Source of the DNA: an uncultured Anaerotignum sp. | GTDB taxonomy: Bacteria > Bacillota > Clostridia > Lachnospirales > Anaerotignaceae | DNA length: 55,708 bases | Assembly (NCBI RefSeq): GCF_934277605.1 | Contig: NZ_CAKQVD010000006.1 | Location: forward strand, 1-55,708 | Reading direction: 5' to 3' | In this document: piece by piece, positions 42,448-50,564 of the stretch | How positions within the stretch are numbered: the stretch's first letter is position 1 | How the letters are laid out: each line of letters opens with the position of its first letter | The notes under the pieces: generated by a model | What the model saw: only the letters and a program-made list of their open reading frames with translations | The model's database searches: none | What the model was told of the DNA's origin: nothing | Position numbers and translations under genes: made by a program

Positions 42448-43692
42448 ATGAGACGTTTTAATAAGTTCAAGGGCAGCAGAAACGAGCAGGATAAGCTGCT
42501 CATCAAAATCTGCATTTATGCCTTTATCCTGTTGGCCGCATTGATTTTATTTGAAAAGGTCATCGGGAATTTGCCGAATATCGGCGACAGCATAGCCAAA
42601 GCAACCAACTATCTGAATACCCTGACCGCACCGTTTTTAATCGGCTTTGCGATTGCCTATGTCATGAATCCCTTCTTGAAGTTTTTTGAGAAAAGCTTTA
42701 TGAAGCTTGGGACATTCTTTCAAAAGCATCAAAAAATCACCCGTATCCTTTCCATCCTAATCAACTATGTGATTATCATCGGCGGTACGGTTTGGATTGT
42801 GATTTATCTTGTGCCTGAGGTGCGGGAATCCGTCATTGCCTTTGCAACAAACATTACCGTCTATTCCGATGAAATGAATATGCGTATCCAGCATCTTTTC
42901 GACCAAATCGTATATATCGACAGTGCGGATGTCAACAATGTCATCAATCGCCTTTTGGTTCCCTTAAAAGACATTTCTCGGAATATGCCGGAGCTTTTGG
43001 AGACGATTGCCGTAAATGTATACGGCTTTGGGCGCATCACACTCCAGTTCATCATGGCAATCTTCATTGCCTTCTATATGCTGCTGGATAAGGAGCGCTT
43101 CAGCCAGAAGGCAAAAAAGGGGATTTATACCTTCCTCACCAAAGAAAAGGCGGAAGCACTGCTTTTCTATGCAGACCGCACCCACCATATTTTCCAGAAC
43201 TTCATTGTCGGCAAGGCGATTGATTCCTTGATTATCGGGATTTTGGCGTTTATCGGTCTGAACATGATGAAGGCCCCCTATCCGCTGATTCTCAGCCTGA
43301 TTATCGGCTTAACAAACATGATTCCGTACTTTGGTCCCTTTATCGGTGCCATTCCCGCAATCCTGATTACACTGCTGATTGATCCGCCCTTGGCGATTGC
43401 TGTCGGCATTTTCATTCTGGTGCTGCAGCAGTTTGACGGAAACTATCTTGGGCCGAAGATTTTGGGGAACTCCGTTGACCTCAGCCCCCTTTGGATTATC
43501 CTTGCGGTGCTGATTGGCGGTGCCTTTATGGGCCCCTTGGGGATGTTTGTGGGCGTGCCTGTGTTCGCCACAATTAAAACCTTTGCCGCCGAATATGTCA
43601 ACCGAAAATATACCCAGAAATATCCGACGGATGATCCCCTGCAAATAAATGTGCAGGAGCCAACAGCGCCAACGGATGAGATTACACCATAA
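42448..43692 (+). CDS. AI-2E family (UPF0118) transporter
   Basis: 414 residues with eight predicted membrane segments in the arrangement of AI-2E/PerM proteins: two N-terminal helices, a soluble region (about 100-170), then six helices. The family region LTNMIPYFGPFIGAIPAILITLL is at about 288-310, and DLSPLWIILAVLIGGAFMGPLGMFVGVPVFATIKTF is near 355-390. Members export autoinducer-2 or act as Na+(Li+)/H+ antiporters; the substrate here is not known. AATGAGGTG precedes the ATG. Confidence 0.93.
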   Translation: MRRFNKFKGSRNEQDKLLIKICIYAFILLAALILFEKVIGNLPNIGDSIAKATNYLNTLTAPFLIGFAIAYVMNPFLKFFEKSFMKLGTFFQKHQKITRILSILINYVIIIGGTVWIVIYLVPEVRESVIAFATNITVYSDEMNMRIQHLFDQIVYIDSADVNNVINRLLVPLKDISRNMPELLETIAVNVYGFGRITLQFIMAIFIAFYMLLDKERFSQKAKKGIYTFLTKEKAEALLFYADRTHHIFQNFIVGKAIDSLIIGILAFIGLNMMKAPYPLILSLIIGLTNMIPYFGPFIGAIPAILITLLIDPPLAIAVGIFILVLQQFDGNYLGPKILGNSVDLSPLWIILAVLIGGAFMGPLGMFVGVPVFATIKTFAAEYVNRKYTQKYPTDDPLQINVQEPTAPTDEITP

Positions 43693-43694
43693 AA

Positions 43695-43736
43695 AAAGAA
43701 TCTCGAGTCGAAAGCGGCTTGAGATTCTCTCTTTTT
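43695..43736 (+). terminator. Terminator of the AI-2E family gene
   Basis: AGAATCTC ... GAGATTCT followed by CTCTTTTTT, directly after the stop. Confidence 0.88.
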
Positions 43737-43761
43737 TCAGAAAAAGAACGGAGGCTTTTTT

Positions 43762-44640
43762 ATGACAGAAACACGAAGAACCAGCTTATTTGCGCTGCTG
43801 TTTTTTATCTACTTCATCGGAATATCCTTTTTAACAGCACTGCTGCCGGGGCTGTCGCAGCTTTCGGATAGCACCTATATGCTGCTGACACAGGCAATCT
43901 GCTTTCTGCCGCCGCTTGTGCTGTATTTCAAGCTATCGAAGAAAAATATCAAGGAAACCCTGCGGCTGCATCCTCTGGGCTGGAAGAATGCTTTGCTGAT
44001 TCTTTCCTTCGGCATTTCCATTCAGCCCTTGATGAGCCTGCTTTCCTATCTGACGGCACTCTTTTTTCCCAACCCGGTAGACCAATCCGTCAGCGGCATC
44101 CAATCCTCCGGCCTTCTGCTTTCGCTTGTTTCCGTTGCGATTTTCCCTGCCGTATTTGAGGAGGTTTTTTCCCGTGGGATTCTGCTTTCCGGCTATCATT
44201 TCTTGGGCAGAAGAAAGGCTGCCTTTGCCTGTGCGCTGCTGTTCGGTCTGCTGCACATGAATCCGCAGCAGCTCCCCTATGCCTTCGCAGTCGGTTTTAT
44301 GTTTGCCTTTTTGGTGGAGCGGACAGATTCCCTTTTTGCCTCTGTTTTGCCGCATCTGATTATCAACGGCACCACGATTTTCAGCATCTTTGCCACAAGC
44401 AACGAAACGGCAGAGCTTTCGCAGGGCAGCCCCTTGCTCTCGCTGATTCTCGGCACACTGATTTCTCTGCCTTGGCTCGCAGTGCTGCTTTATCTTTTTT
44501 TGAAGGAAAATCCGCCCAAAGAGGAACTGCCCTTGATGGACGAAACGGGCAGGCCCTATCGGGAACGCTTTCTTTCCCCCTCCATATTTATGATTTTTGC
44601 AATCTTTGCTGTATTCGGCCTTTTGCCCTATCTTATTTAA
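43762..44640 (+). CDS. CPBP family intramembrane metalloprotease
   Basis: 292 residues, mostly membrane segments (about eight). The CPBP/Abi motifs are present: EEVFSRGIL (motif 1, EExxxR) near 133-141, FGLLHMNPQQ (motif 2, FxxxH) near 173-182, and a third helix with LPHLIINGTTIF (HxxxN) near 196-207. Members are Rce1-like glutamate proteases. In Firmicutes they are linked to bacteriocin immunity or membrane-protein maturation. AACGGAGG lies upstream. The gene ends just before the terminator that carries the hairpin-rich element. Confidence 0.93.
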   Translation: MTETRRTSLFALLFFIYFIGISFLTALLPGLSQLSDSTYMLLTQAICFLPPLVLYFKLSKKNIKETLRLHPLGWKNALLILSFGISIQPLMSLLSYLTALFFPNPVDQSVSGIQSSGLLLSLVSVAIFPAVFEEVFSRGILLSGYHFLGRRKAAFACALLFGLLHMNPQQLPYAFAVGFMFAFLVERTDSLFASVLPHLIINGTTIFSIFATSNETAELSQGSPLLSLILGTLISLPWLAVLLYLFLKENPPKEELPLMDETGRPYRERFLSPSIFMIFAIFAVFGLLPYLI

Positions 44641-44650
44641 ATAAGCACGA

Positions 44651-44679
44651 AAGGGAGTCTATGTATAAGACTCCCTTTT
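44651..44679 (+). terminator. First copy of duplicated terminator (29-bp direct repeat)
   Basis: GGGAGTCT (44653-44660)-atgtata-AGACTCCC (44668-44675) followed by TTTT, 10 bases after the CPBP stop. The 29 bases 44651-44679 recur exactly at 44947-44975. Confidence 0.9.
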
Positions 44680-44946
44680 GGGTGTCGACAAAGTCGACAC
44701 CTAAGTCGAAATCAGGATTTCGACTTGATAAGACAGAGGAATAAACAGACGAGTTCCATCGGCTTAAAAGCCTTGAAACTCGCTGTTTTCCTCGTCGGAA
44801 GTGAATTCCGACTGCGGATTCCATTTGGGAAACTACTTACCGCCCAAGAAGGGGCGGCAGGCGAAGCCTGCTTTGCGTAGCAAAGTAATGAACAGTTTGT
44901 TTCCCAAACCCTTCCGCTACTTCAAAATTACTTTGTCAACAGTCTG
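44680..44946 (+). mobile_element. 267-bp hairpin-rich MITE-like element inserted in a terminator
   Basis: It is flanked by 29-bp direct repeats of the host terminator. The ends are imperfect inverted repeats: GGGTGTCGACAAAGT (44680-44694) against ACTTTGTCAACAGTC (44930-44944), 12 of 15 matched. It contains hairpins at 44681-44701, 44703-44726, 44761-44772, 44794-44812, 44840-44857, 44857-44871 and 44871-44885. A long-range stem TTTGGGAAAC/GTTTCCCAAA (44824-44833 with 44899-44908) encloses the last three. No transposase is encoded. Its left 100 bp match the copy at 1-125. Read in frame, its left end encodes VSTKSTPKSKSGFRL, so it would tag any gene it entered. Confidence 0.75.
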
Positions 44947-44977
44947 AAGGGAGTCTATGTATAAGACTCCCTTTTTT
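44947..44977 (-). terminator. Second copy of duplicated terminator
   Basis: GGGAGTCT (44949-44956)-atgtata-AGACTCCC (44964-44971), with TTTTTT on the plus side. It also lies just beyond the stop of spoVT, which ends at 44987 on the minus strand, so it may serve that gene. Confidence 0.85.
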
Positions 44978-44986
44978 ACCCCTGTT

Positions 44987-45532
44987 TTATTGCTCCATCT
45001 GCTTTGCCAAAAAGCCTGCCGCCGTCTGTGCCAGCTTGCCCTCAAGCTCGCCCATCTTCTTGTCCTTGGAAAGAAAAACAATCGCCCCCATCGCATCTCC
45101 CTCCGCAATGATTGGCACAATCAACTGATGGTTATACATATTTTCGGAATCCTCCTCCAAAATCGGAACAAAATTCGCATCCTTTCGCTCCGCAATCAAG
45201 GAGGTTCTCTTGTTGATACAGCTTTCCATTTCGGGACTGATGTGCTTTTCAAAAAATTCCTTTTTGCCTCCGCCCGAAACAGCAATAATCTGATCCTTAT
45301 CCACAATGCAGGTGATATGCCCCGCTGTCTGCGCCAAGGATTCCGCATATTCCTTTGCAAATGCCCCCAGCTCTCCGATGGGAGAATATTTCTTCAAAAT
45401 AATTTCGCCCTCTCTGTCTGTAAAAATCTCCAGAGGATCGCCCTCTCTAATGCGGAGCGTTCTTCGGATTTCTTTGGGAATGACCACACGCCCAAGGTCA
45501 TCTATTCTTCTGACAATGCCTGTTGCCTTCAT
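44987..45532 (-). CDS. spoVT: Stage V sporulation transcription regulator SpoVT
   Basis: 181 residues, full length. The N-terminal AbrB-type swapped-hairpin DNA-binding domain GIVRRIDDLGRVVIPKEIRRTLRIREGDPLEI is nearly invariant in SpoVT. The C-terminal GAF-like domain (about 55-181) has TAGHITCIVDKDQIIAVSGGGKKEF and the final GAIVFLSKD. In Bacillus it tunes sigma-G-dependent forespore genes. AGGAGG precedes the ATG, and a forespore-type promoter lies at 45566-45594. It marks the organism as a spore former. Confidence 0.96.
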   Translation of the reverse strand: MKATGIVRRIDDLGRVVIPKEIRRTLRIREGDPLEIFTDREGEIILKKYSPIGELGAFAKEYAESLAQTAGHITCIVDKDQIIAVSGGGKKEFFEKHISPEMESCINKRTSLIAERKDANFVPILEEDSENMYNHQLIVPIIAEGDAMGAIVFLSKDKKMGELEGKLAQTAAGFLAKQMEQ

Positions 45533-45565
45533 TGTATATTCCTCCTGCCAAATTTATTGTAAATG

Positions 45566-45594
45566 TAGTATTTGCAGGAAAAATTGAAATATGC
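45566..45594 (-). promoter_or_regulatory. Sigma-G-like promoter of spoVT
   Basis: Minus strand GCATA (45594-45590), a 17-bp spacer, AATACTA (45572-45566). The sigma-G consensus is GHATR - 17/18 - CATWHTA, so 11 of 12 defined positions match. The transcript start would be near 45559. Confidence 0.6.
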
Positions 45595-45627
45595 GTTTCC
45601 CCGCCCCTGTGAAAATCTGGCAAAGAA

Positions 45628-45660
45628 AAAAGCCTTGGCTGCGATACACCCAAGGCTGTA
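45628..45660 (-). terminator. Terminator of the degV gene
   Basis: Minus strand AGCCTTGG-11-base loop-CCAAGGCT followed by TTTTTTCTTTG, directly after the stop. Confidence 0.9.
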
Positions 45661-45664
45661 TGTT

Positions 45665-46552
45665 TTAGGAATCTCTTTCTGCACCCCAGAAGAACAGTGC
45701 CACTGTGCCGGGGCCTGTGTGACTGCCGATGGTTGTGCCAATGCTGTTAATCAGCACCCTTCCGTTGAGGTTCGGGAAGTGGCTTTCCACAAGGCTTGCC
45801 ACTGCCTCTGCATCTGCTTGGCAGGCGGAATGGGAAATATAACACTTGCCGTCATACGCCAAGCCGTTTTCCGCAAGCTCCTCCATCTTCTTTTCGATGG
45901 CGTCAATGACCTTCTTCTTTGTGCGCACCTTCTGCATGGGAATCAGCTTCCCTTCGCAATCCACATGCAAAAGCGGACAAATGCTCAGCATTGTGCCGAC
46001 AAAGCCTGCTGTTTTTGTCACTCTGCCGCCCTTGATATAAAAGGTCAAATCCGTTGAGAAGAACCAATGCTGTACCTTGCGCTTGTTTTCCTCTGCCCAG
46101 TGATACAAATCCGCAAGCCCCATGCCTGCATCTCGCAAATCTGCCAGCCGATCCATCAAAAGTCCGTAGCCGGAGGAGGCTGCCAAGGAATCTACAATAT
46201 AAATCCTCCGCTCCGGATATTTCTCCAAAAGGATATCCCTTGCAATGTTGGCAGAATTTAACACGCCGGTAATGCCGGAGGAAAGACAAAGGTGCAAAAT
46301 ATCCTTTCCCTCCTGCAAAAAGGTCTCGAAATATGCTTCAAATTCTGTTGCATTGACCTGAAAGGTCTTTGTTTCCGCCCCCTGCGTCATCTTCTGATAA
46401 AACACATCAAAGGGCATGGACTGCCCCAAATCATCCGGATATACCGTTCCATCCAATTCATAATGAAAGCAAATATATTGGATATTTCTATTTTGAAAAT
46501 GCTCCAAGGACAAATCCGCCGTGGAGCAGCAGCTAAGGACAAAGTTTTCCAT
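45665..46552 (-). CDS. DegV family fatty-acid-binding protein
   Basis: 295 residues from the ATG at 46552 (MENFVLSCCSTADLSLEHF), with AAGGAGG upstream. Both EDD-fold domains are present, with the family motifs CSTADLS, HLCLSSGITGVLNSANIA, VDSLAASSGYGLL and GGRVTK, plus the terminal HTGPGTVALFFWG. DegV/FakB proteins present bound fatty acids to FakA kinase for phospholipid synthesis. fakA is not in the window. The next genes downstream on the chromosome side include gpsA and plsY, which supply the same phospholipid pathway, though they form a separate transcript. Confidence 0.92.
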   Translation of the reverse strand: MENFVLSCCSTADLSLEHFQNRNIQYICFHYELDGTVYPDDLGQSMPFDVFYQKMTQGAETKTFQVNATEFEAYFETFLQEGKDILHLCLSSGITGVLNSANIARDILLEKYPERRIYIVDSLAASSGYGLLMDRLADLRDAGMGLADLYHWAEENKRKVQHWFFSTDLTFYIKGGRVTKTAGFVGTMLSICPLLHVDCEGKLIPMQKVRTKKKVIDAIEKKMEELAENGLAYDGKCYISHSACQADAEAVASLVESHFPNLNGRVLINSIGTTIGSHTGPGTVALFFWGAERDS

Positions 46553-46681
46553 GTCTACCTCCTTATTCCAATTCTGCACAAAGCAGGATTTCACTCCCAT
46601 AGTATAGAGCAATGGTGGGAATTTGTAAATAAAATACCGTGTCAATTTTATGTAAAAAGGTGCGGTATTCCGCCGAAATGC

Positions 46682-47671
46682 TTATTCTGCCTTGTTGTCT
46701 CTCGTCATCAGCTCAAGCACCGCATCCTCCACGTTTTTCCCCTCAAACAAAACCGCATAAATGCTTTCTGTAATCGGCATGGAAACGTGATATTTCTCCG
46801 CAAGCTGACAAGCCGCCTGCACGGTATTGACACCCTCAACAACCATCTTTACCTCATCCAGTGTTTCCTGCAGGCTTTTGCCCTGTCCAAGAAGGATACC
46901 GGCTCTGCGGTTTCTGGAGTGCATGCTGGTGCAGGTTACAATCAAATCGCCAATGCCGGAAAGTCCCGCAAAGGTTTCCGCCTTGCCGCCCATTGCCATG
47001 CCAAGACGCTTCATTTCCGCCATGCCTCTTGTCATCAATGCCGCCTTGGTGTTGTCCCCAAAGCCAAGCCCATCGGACATCCCTGCCGCCAAGGCCATTA
47101 CATTTTTCAGTGCCGCACCGATTTCCACACCAATCAGGTCTGTATTGGTATACAAACGGAACCGAGGGTTTGCAAATTCCTCCTGTACCAGCTTTGCCAC
47201 CGCTTCATTTTCGCAGGCAATCAGGCACGCTGTCGGCACCCTTCTTGCAACCTCCTCCGCATGACTCGGCCCGGAAAGCACGCAAACCTCACACTGCGGT
47301 GCCTCTCTTTTGATTACATCGGAAAGCAGAAGCAGCGTTCCCGGCTCTAAGCCCTTTGCCACGTTCACCAAAATCTGCCATGTTTTCAAATAAGGCGAAA
47401 AATCCCGCACCGTTTCCGCAACCGCCCGAGAGGGAACCGCCAAAATCACGATATCCGCCCCCTGCACAGCAGCATTGCGGTCTGTGGTTGCCCGAATGGA
47501 ATCGGGAATTGTCACGCCGGGGAGATATTTTTCATTTTTTCTTTCCTGCAGCAGCTCATCCACTGCATCCTGCCTTCTGGACCAAATCAAAACCTCATGT
47601 CCGTTTTCCGCAAGCATGACCGCAAGGGCTGTCCCCCAACTGCCGGAACCAATGACTGTTACCTTCTTCAT
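46682..47671 (-). CDS. gpsA: NAD(P)H-dependent glycerol-3-phosphate dehydrogenase
   Basis: 329 residues. The N-terminal Rossmann motif is GSGSWGTALAVMLAENGHEVLIW (8-30). The substrate region has SGPSHAEEVARRVPTA and LKNVMALAAGMSDGLGFGDNTKAALMTRGMAEM, with the catalytic lysine in GAALKN. It makes sn-glycerol-3-phosphate from DHAP for phospholipids. It follows plsY by 18 bp, in the common der-plsY-gpsA operon; TGGAGG precedes its ATG. Confidence 0.97.
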   Translation of the reverse strand: MKKVTVIGSGSWGTALAVMLAENGHEVLIWSRRQDAVDELLQERKNEKYLPGVTIPDSIRATTDRNAAVQGADIVILAVPSRAVAETVRDFSPYLKTWQILVNVAKGLEPGTLLLLSDVIKREAPQCEVCVLSGPSHAEEVARRVPTACLIACENEAVAKLVQEEFANPRFRLYTNTDLIGVEIGAALKNVMALAAGMSDGLGFGDNTKAALMTRGMAEMKRLGMAMGGKAETFAGLSGIGDLIVTCTSMHSRNRRAGILLGQGKSLQETLDEVKMVVEGVNTVQAACQLAEKYHVSMPITESIYAVLFEGKNVEDAVLELMTRDNKAE

Positions 47672-47689
47672 AAGCTGTGACCTCCAGTC

Positions 47690-48292
47690 TTACTTCTTTT
47701 TGGAACCAAATTTATTCTCTGTACCGTTCAAAAGCTTTTTGATATTCCCTCTGTGCCGCCAAAACGCCATCGCACTGACAAAAATCGTCAGATAGAGCAT
47801 TTCCTGCGGAAAGCCCAGCAGATAGGTGGTAATGGGCAGCGTCAGCGCAAACAAAAGAGAGCCGACGGAAACATATCTTGTTATAAATGCCATGCCAAAG
47901 CCAATCAGTGCATTGGGAATTGCCAAGCGAATATCCATGCTGAACGCCATGGCCGCCGTCATGCCAATCATAACGGCAATCCCTTTTCCGCCCTTAAACT
48001 TCAGATAGAAGGGGTAATTATGCCCCAATACCGCACCGACAGAGCCATAAACCCCTGCCAAATCACTTTGAAAAACAGCACGACAAAGCACAAAGGCAAT
48101 CACGGATTTCATAATATCCCCAATAAATACCAAAGCACCCGCCTTTTTCCCCAACACACGCAATGCGTTGGTGGTGCCAAGGTTGCCGCTGCCATGATGG
48201 CGCAGGTCAACCCGCCAAATTTTGCCGACCACATAGGCCGTTTCGATACAGCCAATGCAATAGCCGATACATAAACAAATCAAACGAAACAT
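47690..48292 (-). CDS. plsY: Acyl-phosphate:glycerol-3-phosphate acyltransferase
   Basis: 200 residues with five or six membrane segments. Conserved motifs are SGNLGTTNALRVLGKKAG, the G3P-binding VLGHNYPFYLKFKGGKGIAVMIG and the late AFWRHRGNIKKLLNGTENKF. It transfers an acyl group from acyl-phosphate to glycerol-3-phosphate. It lies 1 base after der and just before gpsA, so substrate synthesis and use are co-expressed. Confidence 0.97.
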   Translation of the reverse strand: MFRLICLCIGYCIGCIETAYVVGKIWRVDLRHHGSGNLGTTNALRVLGKKAGALVFIGDIMKSVIAFVLCRAVFQSDLAGVYGSVGAVLGHNYPFYLKFKGGKGIAVMIGMTAAMAFSMDIRLAIPNALIGFGMAFITRYVSVGSLLFALTLPITTYLLGFPQEMLYLTIFVSAMAFWRHRGNIKKLLNGTENKFGSKKK

Positions 48293-48293
48293 A

Positions 48294-49619
48294 TCAATCC
48301 TTTTCCCCTTTTTCTCTTACAATGAAATGAATCGGTGTGCCGACAAAGCCAAACGCCTCTCGCAGTTGGTTTTCAATATATCTGCGATAGGAGAAATGGA
48401 ACAGCCCACGCTCATTTACAAAAATAACAAAGGTAGGGGGCTTTACGGATACCTGCGTCATATAATACAGACGAAGCTGACGTCCCTTATCCGCAGGGGG
48501 CTGCTGCATTGCAGTGGCCTCAATCAATACCTCATTCAAAACACCTGTGCTGATACGCAGGGCATGGTTCTGATATACCGTCTGAATCAACTCAAGCATA
48601 CGGTTAATTCTTTGCCCTGTCATTGCAGAAATAAACACCTTCGGCGCATATTCCATATATTTCAATTCCATGGAAATATCCTTGAGATATTTATTCATGG
48701 TCTTTTCATCCTTATCAATGGAATCCCATTTATTGACGGCAATGATTGCCGCCTTGCCTCTTTCATGCGCAATGCCCGCAATTTTGGTATCTTGGTCGGT
48801 AATGCCCTCATTGGCATCAATCAAAAGAATGGCAACATCACAGCGTTCCACCGCCGCAACCGCACGGATGATACTGAACCGCTCGATTTCCTCCTTAATC
48901 TTGCTCTTGCGGCGCATCCCTGCCGTATCAATGAAGATATACTTCTGCCCATCAATTTCAATCGGGGTATCCACGGCATCTCTCGTTGTGCCTGCAATAT
49001 TGCTGACAATCAATCTGTCCTCGCCGAGAATCTTGTTGATAAGAGAGGATTTGCCCACATTAGGCTTACCGATAATGGCAACCTTGATGGCATCGTCCTC
49101 CTCCTCATGGATATCCTTTTCTGGAAAATTCGCAATAATTTGGTCGAGCATATCGCCCAAGCCCAACGCCTGTCCTGCGGAAACGGGCAGCGGATCGCCA
49201 ATCCCCAGCTCATAAAATTCATAAATCGCCAAGGTGTCACGCTTCACGCTGTCCACCTTGTTGACCGCCAGAACAACGGGCTTTTTGGTGCGGCGCAGCA
49301 GGTTTGCAACCTTCACATCATCCTCTGTTACGCCTGTTTTCACATCTGTCACAAAAAGAATGACATCTGCGGTTTCAATGGCAATCTGTGCCTGCTGCAC
49401 AATCTGCTTCTGAATGACCTCCTCAGAGCCGATTTCCATACCACCGGTATCAATTAATGTAAATTTGCGGTCCAGCCATTCCACATCGGCATAGATACGG
49501 TCACGGGTTACCCCGGGGGTATCCTGCACGATGGAGATACGCTCACCGGCAAGTCTGTTAAACAGTGTGGATTTGCCGACATTGGGGCGCCCCACCACCG
49601 CTACGATTGGTCTGCTCAT
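48294..49619 (-). CDS. der: Ribosome biogenesis GTPase Der (EngA)
   Basis: 441 residues. Two tandem G domains: GRPNVGKSTLFN, DTPGVTRD, DTGGME, NKVD in the first, and GKPNVGKSSLIN, DTAGMRRKSK, NKWD in the second. A C-terminal KH-like domain follows (VSVKPPTFVIFVNERGLFHFSYRRYIENQLRE). It is required for 50S subunit maturation. It is the first gene of der-plsY-gpsA, with AGGAGG before the ATG. Confidence 0.98.
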   Translation of the reverse strand: MSRPIVAVVGRPNVGKSTLFNRLAGERISIVQDTPGVTRDRIYADVEWLDRKFTLIDTGGMEIGSEEVIQKQIVQQAQIAIETADVILFVTDVKTGVTEDDVKVANLLRRTKKPVVLAVNKVDSVKRDTLAIYEFYELGIGDPLPVSAGQALGLGDMLDQIIANFPEKDIHEEEDDAIKVAIIGKPNVGKSSLINKILGEDRLIVSNIAGTTRDAVDTPIEIDGQKYIFIDTAGMRRKSKIKEEIERFSIIRAVAAVERCDVAILLIDANEGITDQDTKIAGIAHERGKAAIIAVNKWDSIDKDEKTMNKYLKDISMELKYMEYAPKVFISAMTGQRINRMLELIQTVYQNHALRISTGVLNEVLIEATAMQQPPADKGRQLRLYYMTQVSVKPPTFVIFVNERGLFHFSYRRYIENQLREAFGFVGTPIHFIVREKGEKD

Positions 49620-49709
49620 ATACTACCTCCTGCTTTGCAGTTTTTTTTGCATTTTTCTGATAAATGGGCAAGAATGCCCAATTTTCCATTCTGTTTAGTA
49701 TACCACAAA

Positions 49710-49749
49710 AAGAAGGGAAGTACCATGATTTTTTGTACTTCCCTTCTTA
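49710..49749 (-). terminator. Terminator of the rnhB-pgeF operon
   Basis: A perfect 13-bp inverted repeat AGAAGGGAAGTAC / GTACTTCCCTTCT (49711-49723 and 49735-49747), T-rich loop, followed by TTTTTGTGG on the minus strand. Confidence 0.92.
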
Positions 49750-49757
49750 TGCTCTCC

Positions 49758-50564
49758 TTAAATCAGTTCTAATACACCCGCCATCACGCCTCTTTTTTCG
49801 CCCATGCCTCTGTGAGAATAAAAGCGCTCTTGGTCGCATTTGGTGCAAAGGCCGGAAATCTCAATATCCGTCACACCCATCTCTGCCAGCAGGCGACGGT
49901 TACATTCCCATAAATCCATTTTGTATTTTCCCTCTGCGGAGGGGTCCTTTTCCACAATATCCTCTGTCCAAGGGATATTTTTGCGGAACAGCTCCAAAAC
50001 AGGTGCATCCATCTGAAAGCAGCATTTCCCGATGGATGGGCCGATGGCTGCCGTCACATCCGCAGGCTTTGTCCCGAAGGCAGACATCATTTCCTGTAAG
50101 ATTTTTTCCGCCATGCGCTTGCCCGTACCCATCCAGCCGCAGTGCGCCACGCCGATGGCATGGTTCCTTTTATCCAAAAGGAACACAGGCACACAGTCTG
50201 CCCCAAAAATAACCAAGGGGATATGCTTTTCATTGGTAATCAAGCCGTCCACATCCGTATAGCCACGCTCCGTCCAGACGCCCTTGCCCCTGTCTGCCGC
50301 CGTCACTCTACGGACATTTGTGGTGTGCGTCTGCTGAGAGGTTACATAATTTTCTGCCGTAAAGCCGACAACCTCCGCCAAGCGCCGATAATTCTGCAAA
50401 ACCACCGCTCTTTCCTCTCCACGAGTAAAGCCCATGTTCATGCTTGCCCAATGCCCCGTGCTGCTTCCGCCGTGGCGTGTGGTAAAGCAATGCGTAACCA
50501 TGCCCGTCTGCTCCAGGTTATCAAATGTAATATATTCCAAATTTTCTTTTTTATTTATCTTCAT
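49758..50564 (-). CDS. pgeF: Peptidoglycan editing factor PgeF (multicopper/laccase-like YfiH family)
   Basis: 268 residues. The metal-binding residues are in TRHGGSSTG (30-38), GADCVPVFLLDKRNHAIGVAHCGWMGTGKRMA and IGPSIGKCCFQM. The family removes wrongly placed L-Ser from peptidoglycan stem peptides, and also shows purine nucleoside phosphorylase activity. It overlaps the stop of the RNase HII-YraN gene by 4 bases. Confidence 0.95.
   Translation of the reverse strand: MKINKKENLEYITFDNLEQTGMVTHCFTTRHGGSSTGHWASMNMGFTRGEERAVVLQNYRRLAEVVGFTAENYVTSQQTHTTNVRRVTAADRGKGVWTERGYTDVDGLITNEKHIPLVIFGADCVPVFLLDKRNHAIGVAHCGWMGTGKRMAEKILQEMMSAFGTKPADVTAAIGPSIGKCCFQMDAPVLELFRKNIPWTEDIVEKDPSAEGKYKMDLWECNRRLLAEMGVTDIEISGLCTKCDQERFYSHRGMGEKRGVMAGVLELI

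Noticed and set aside
43933..44355. Minus-strand ORF opposite the CPBP protease
   Set aside because: Gln/Lys/Gly-rich shadow of a hydrophobic coding region, with no start signals.
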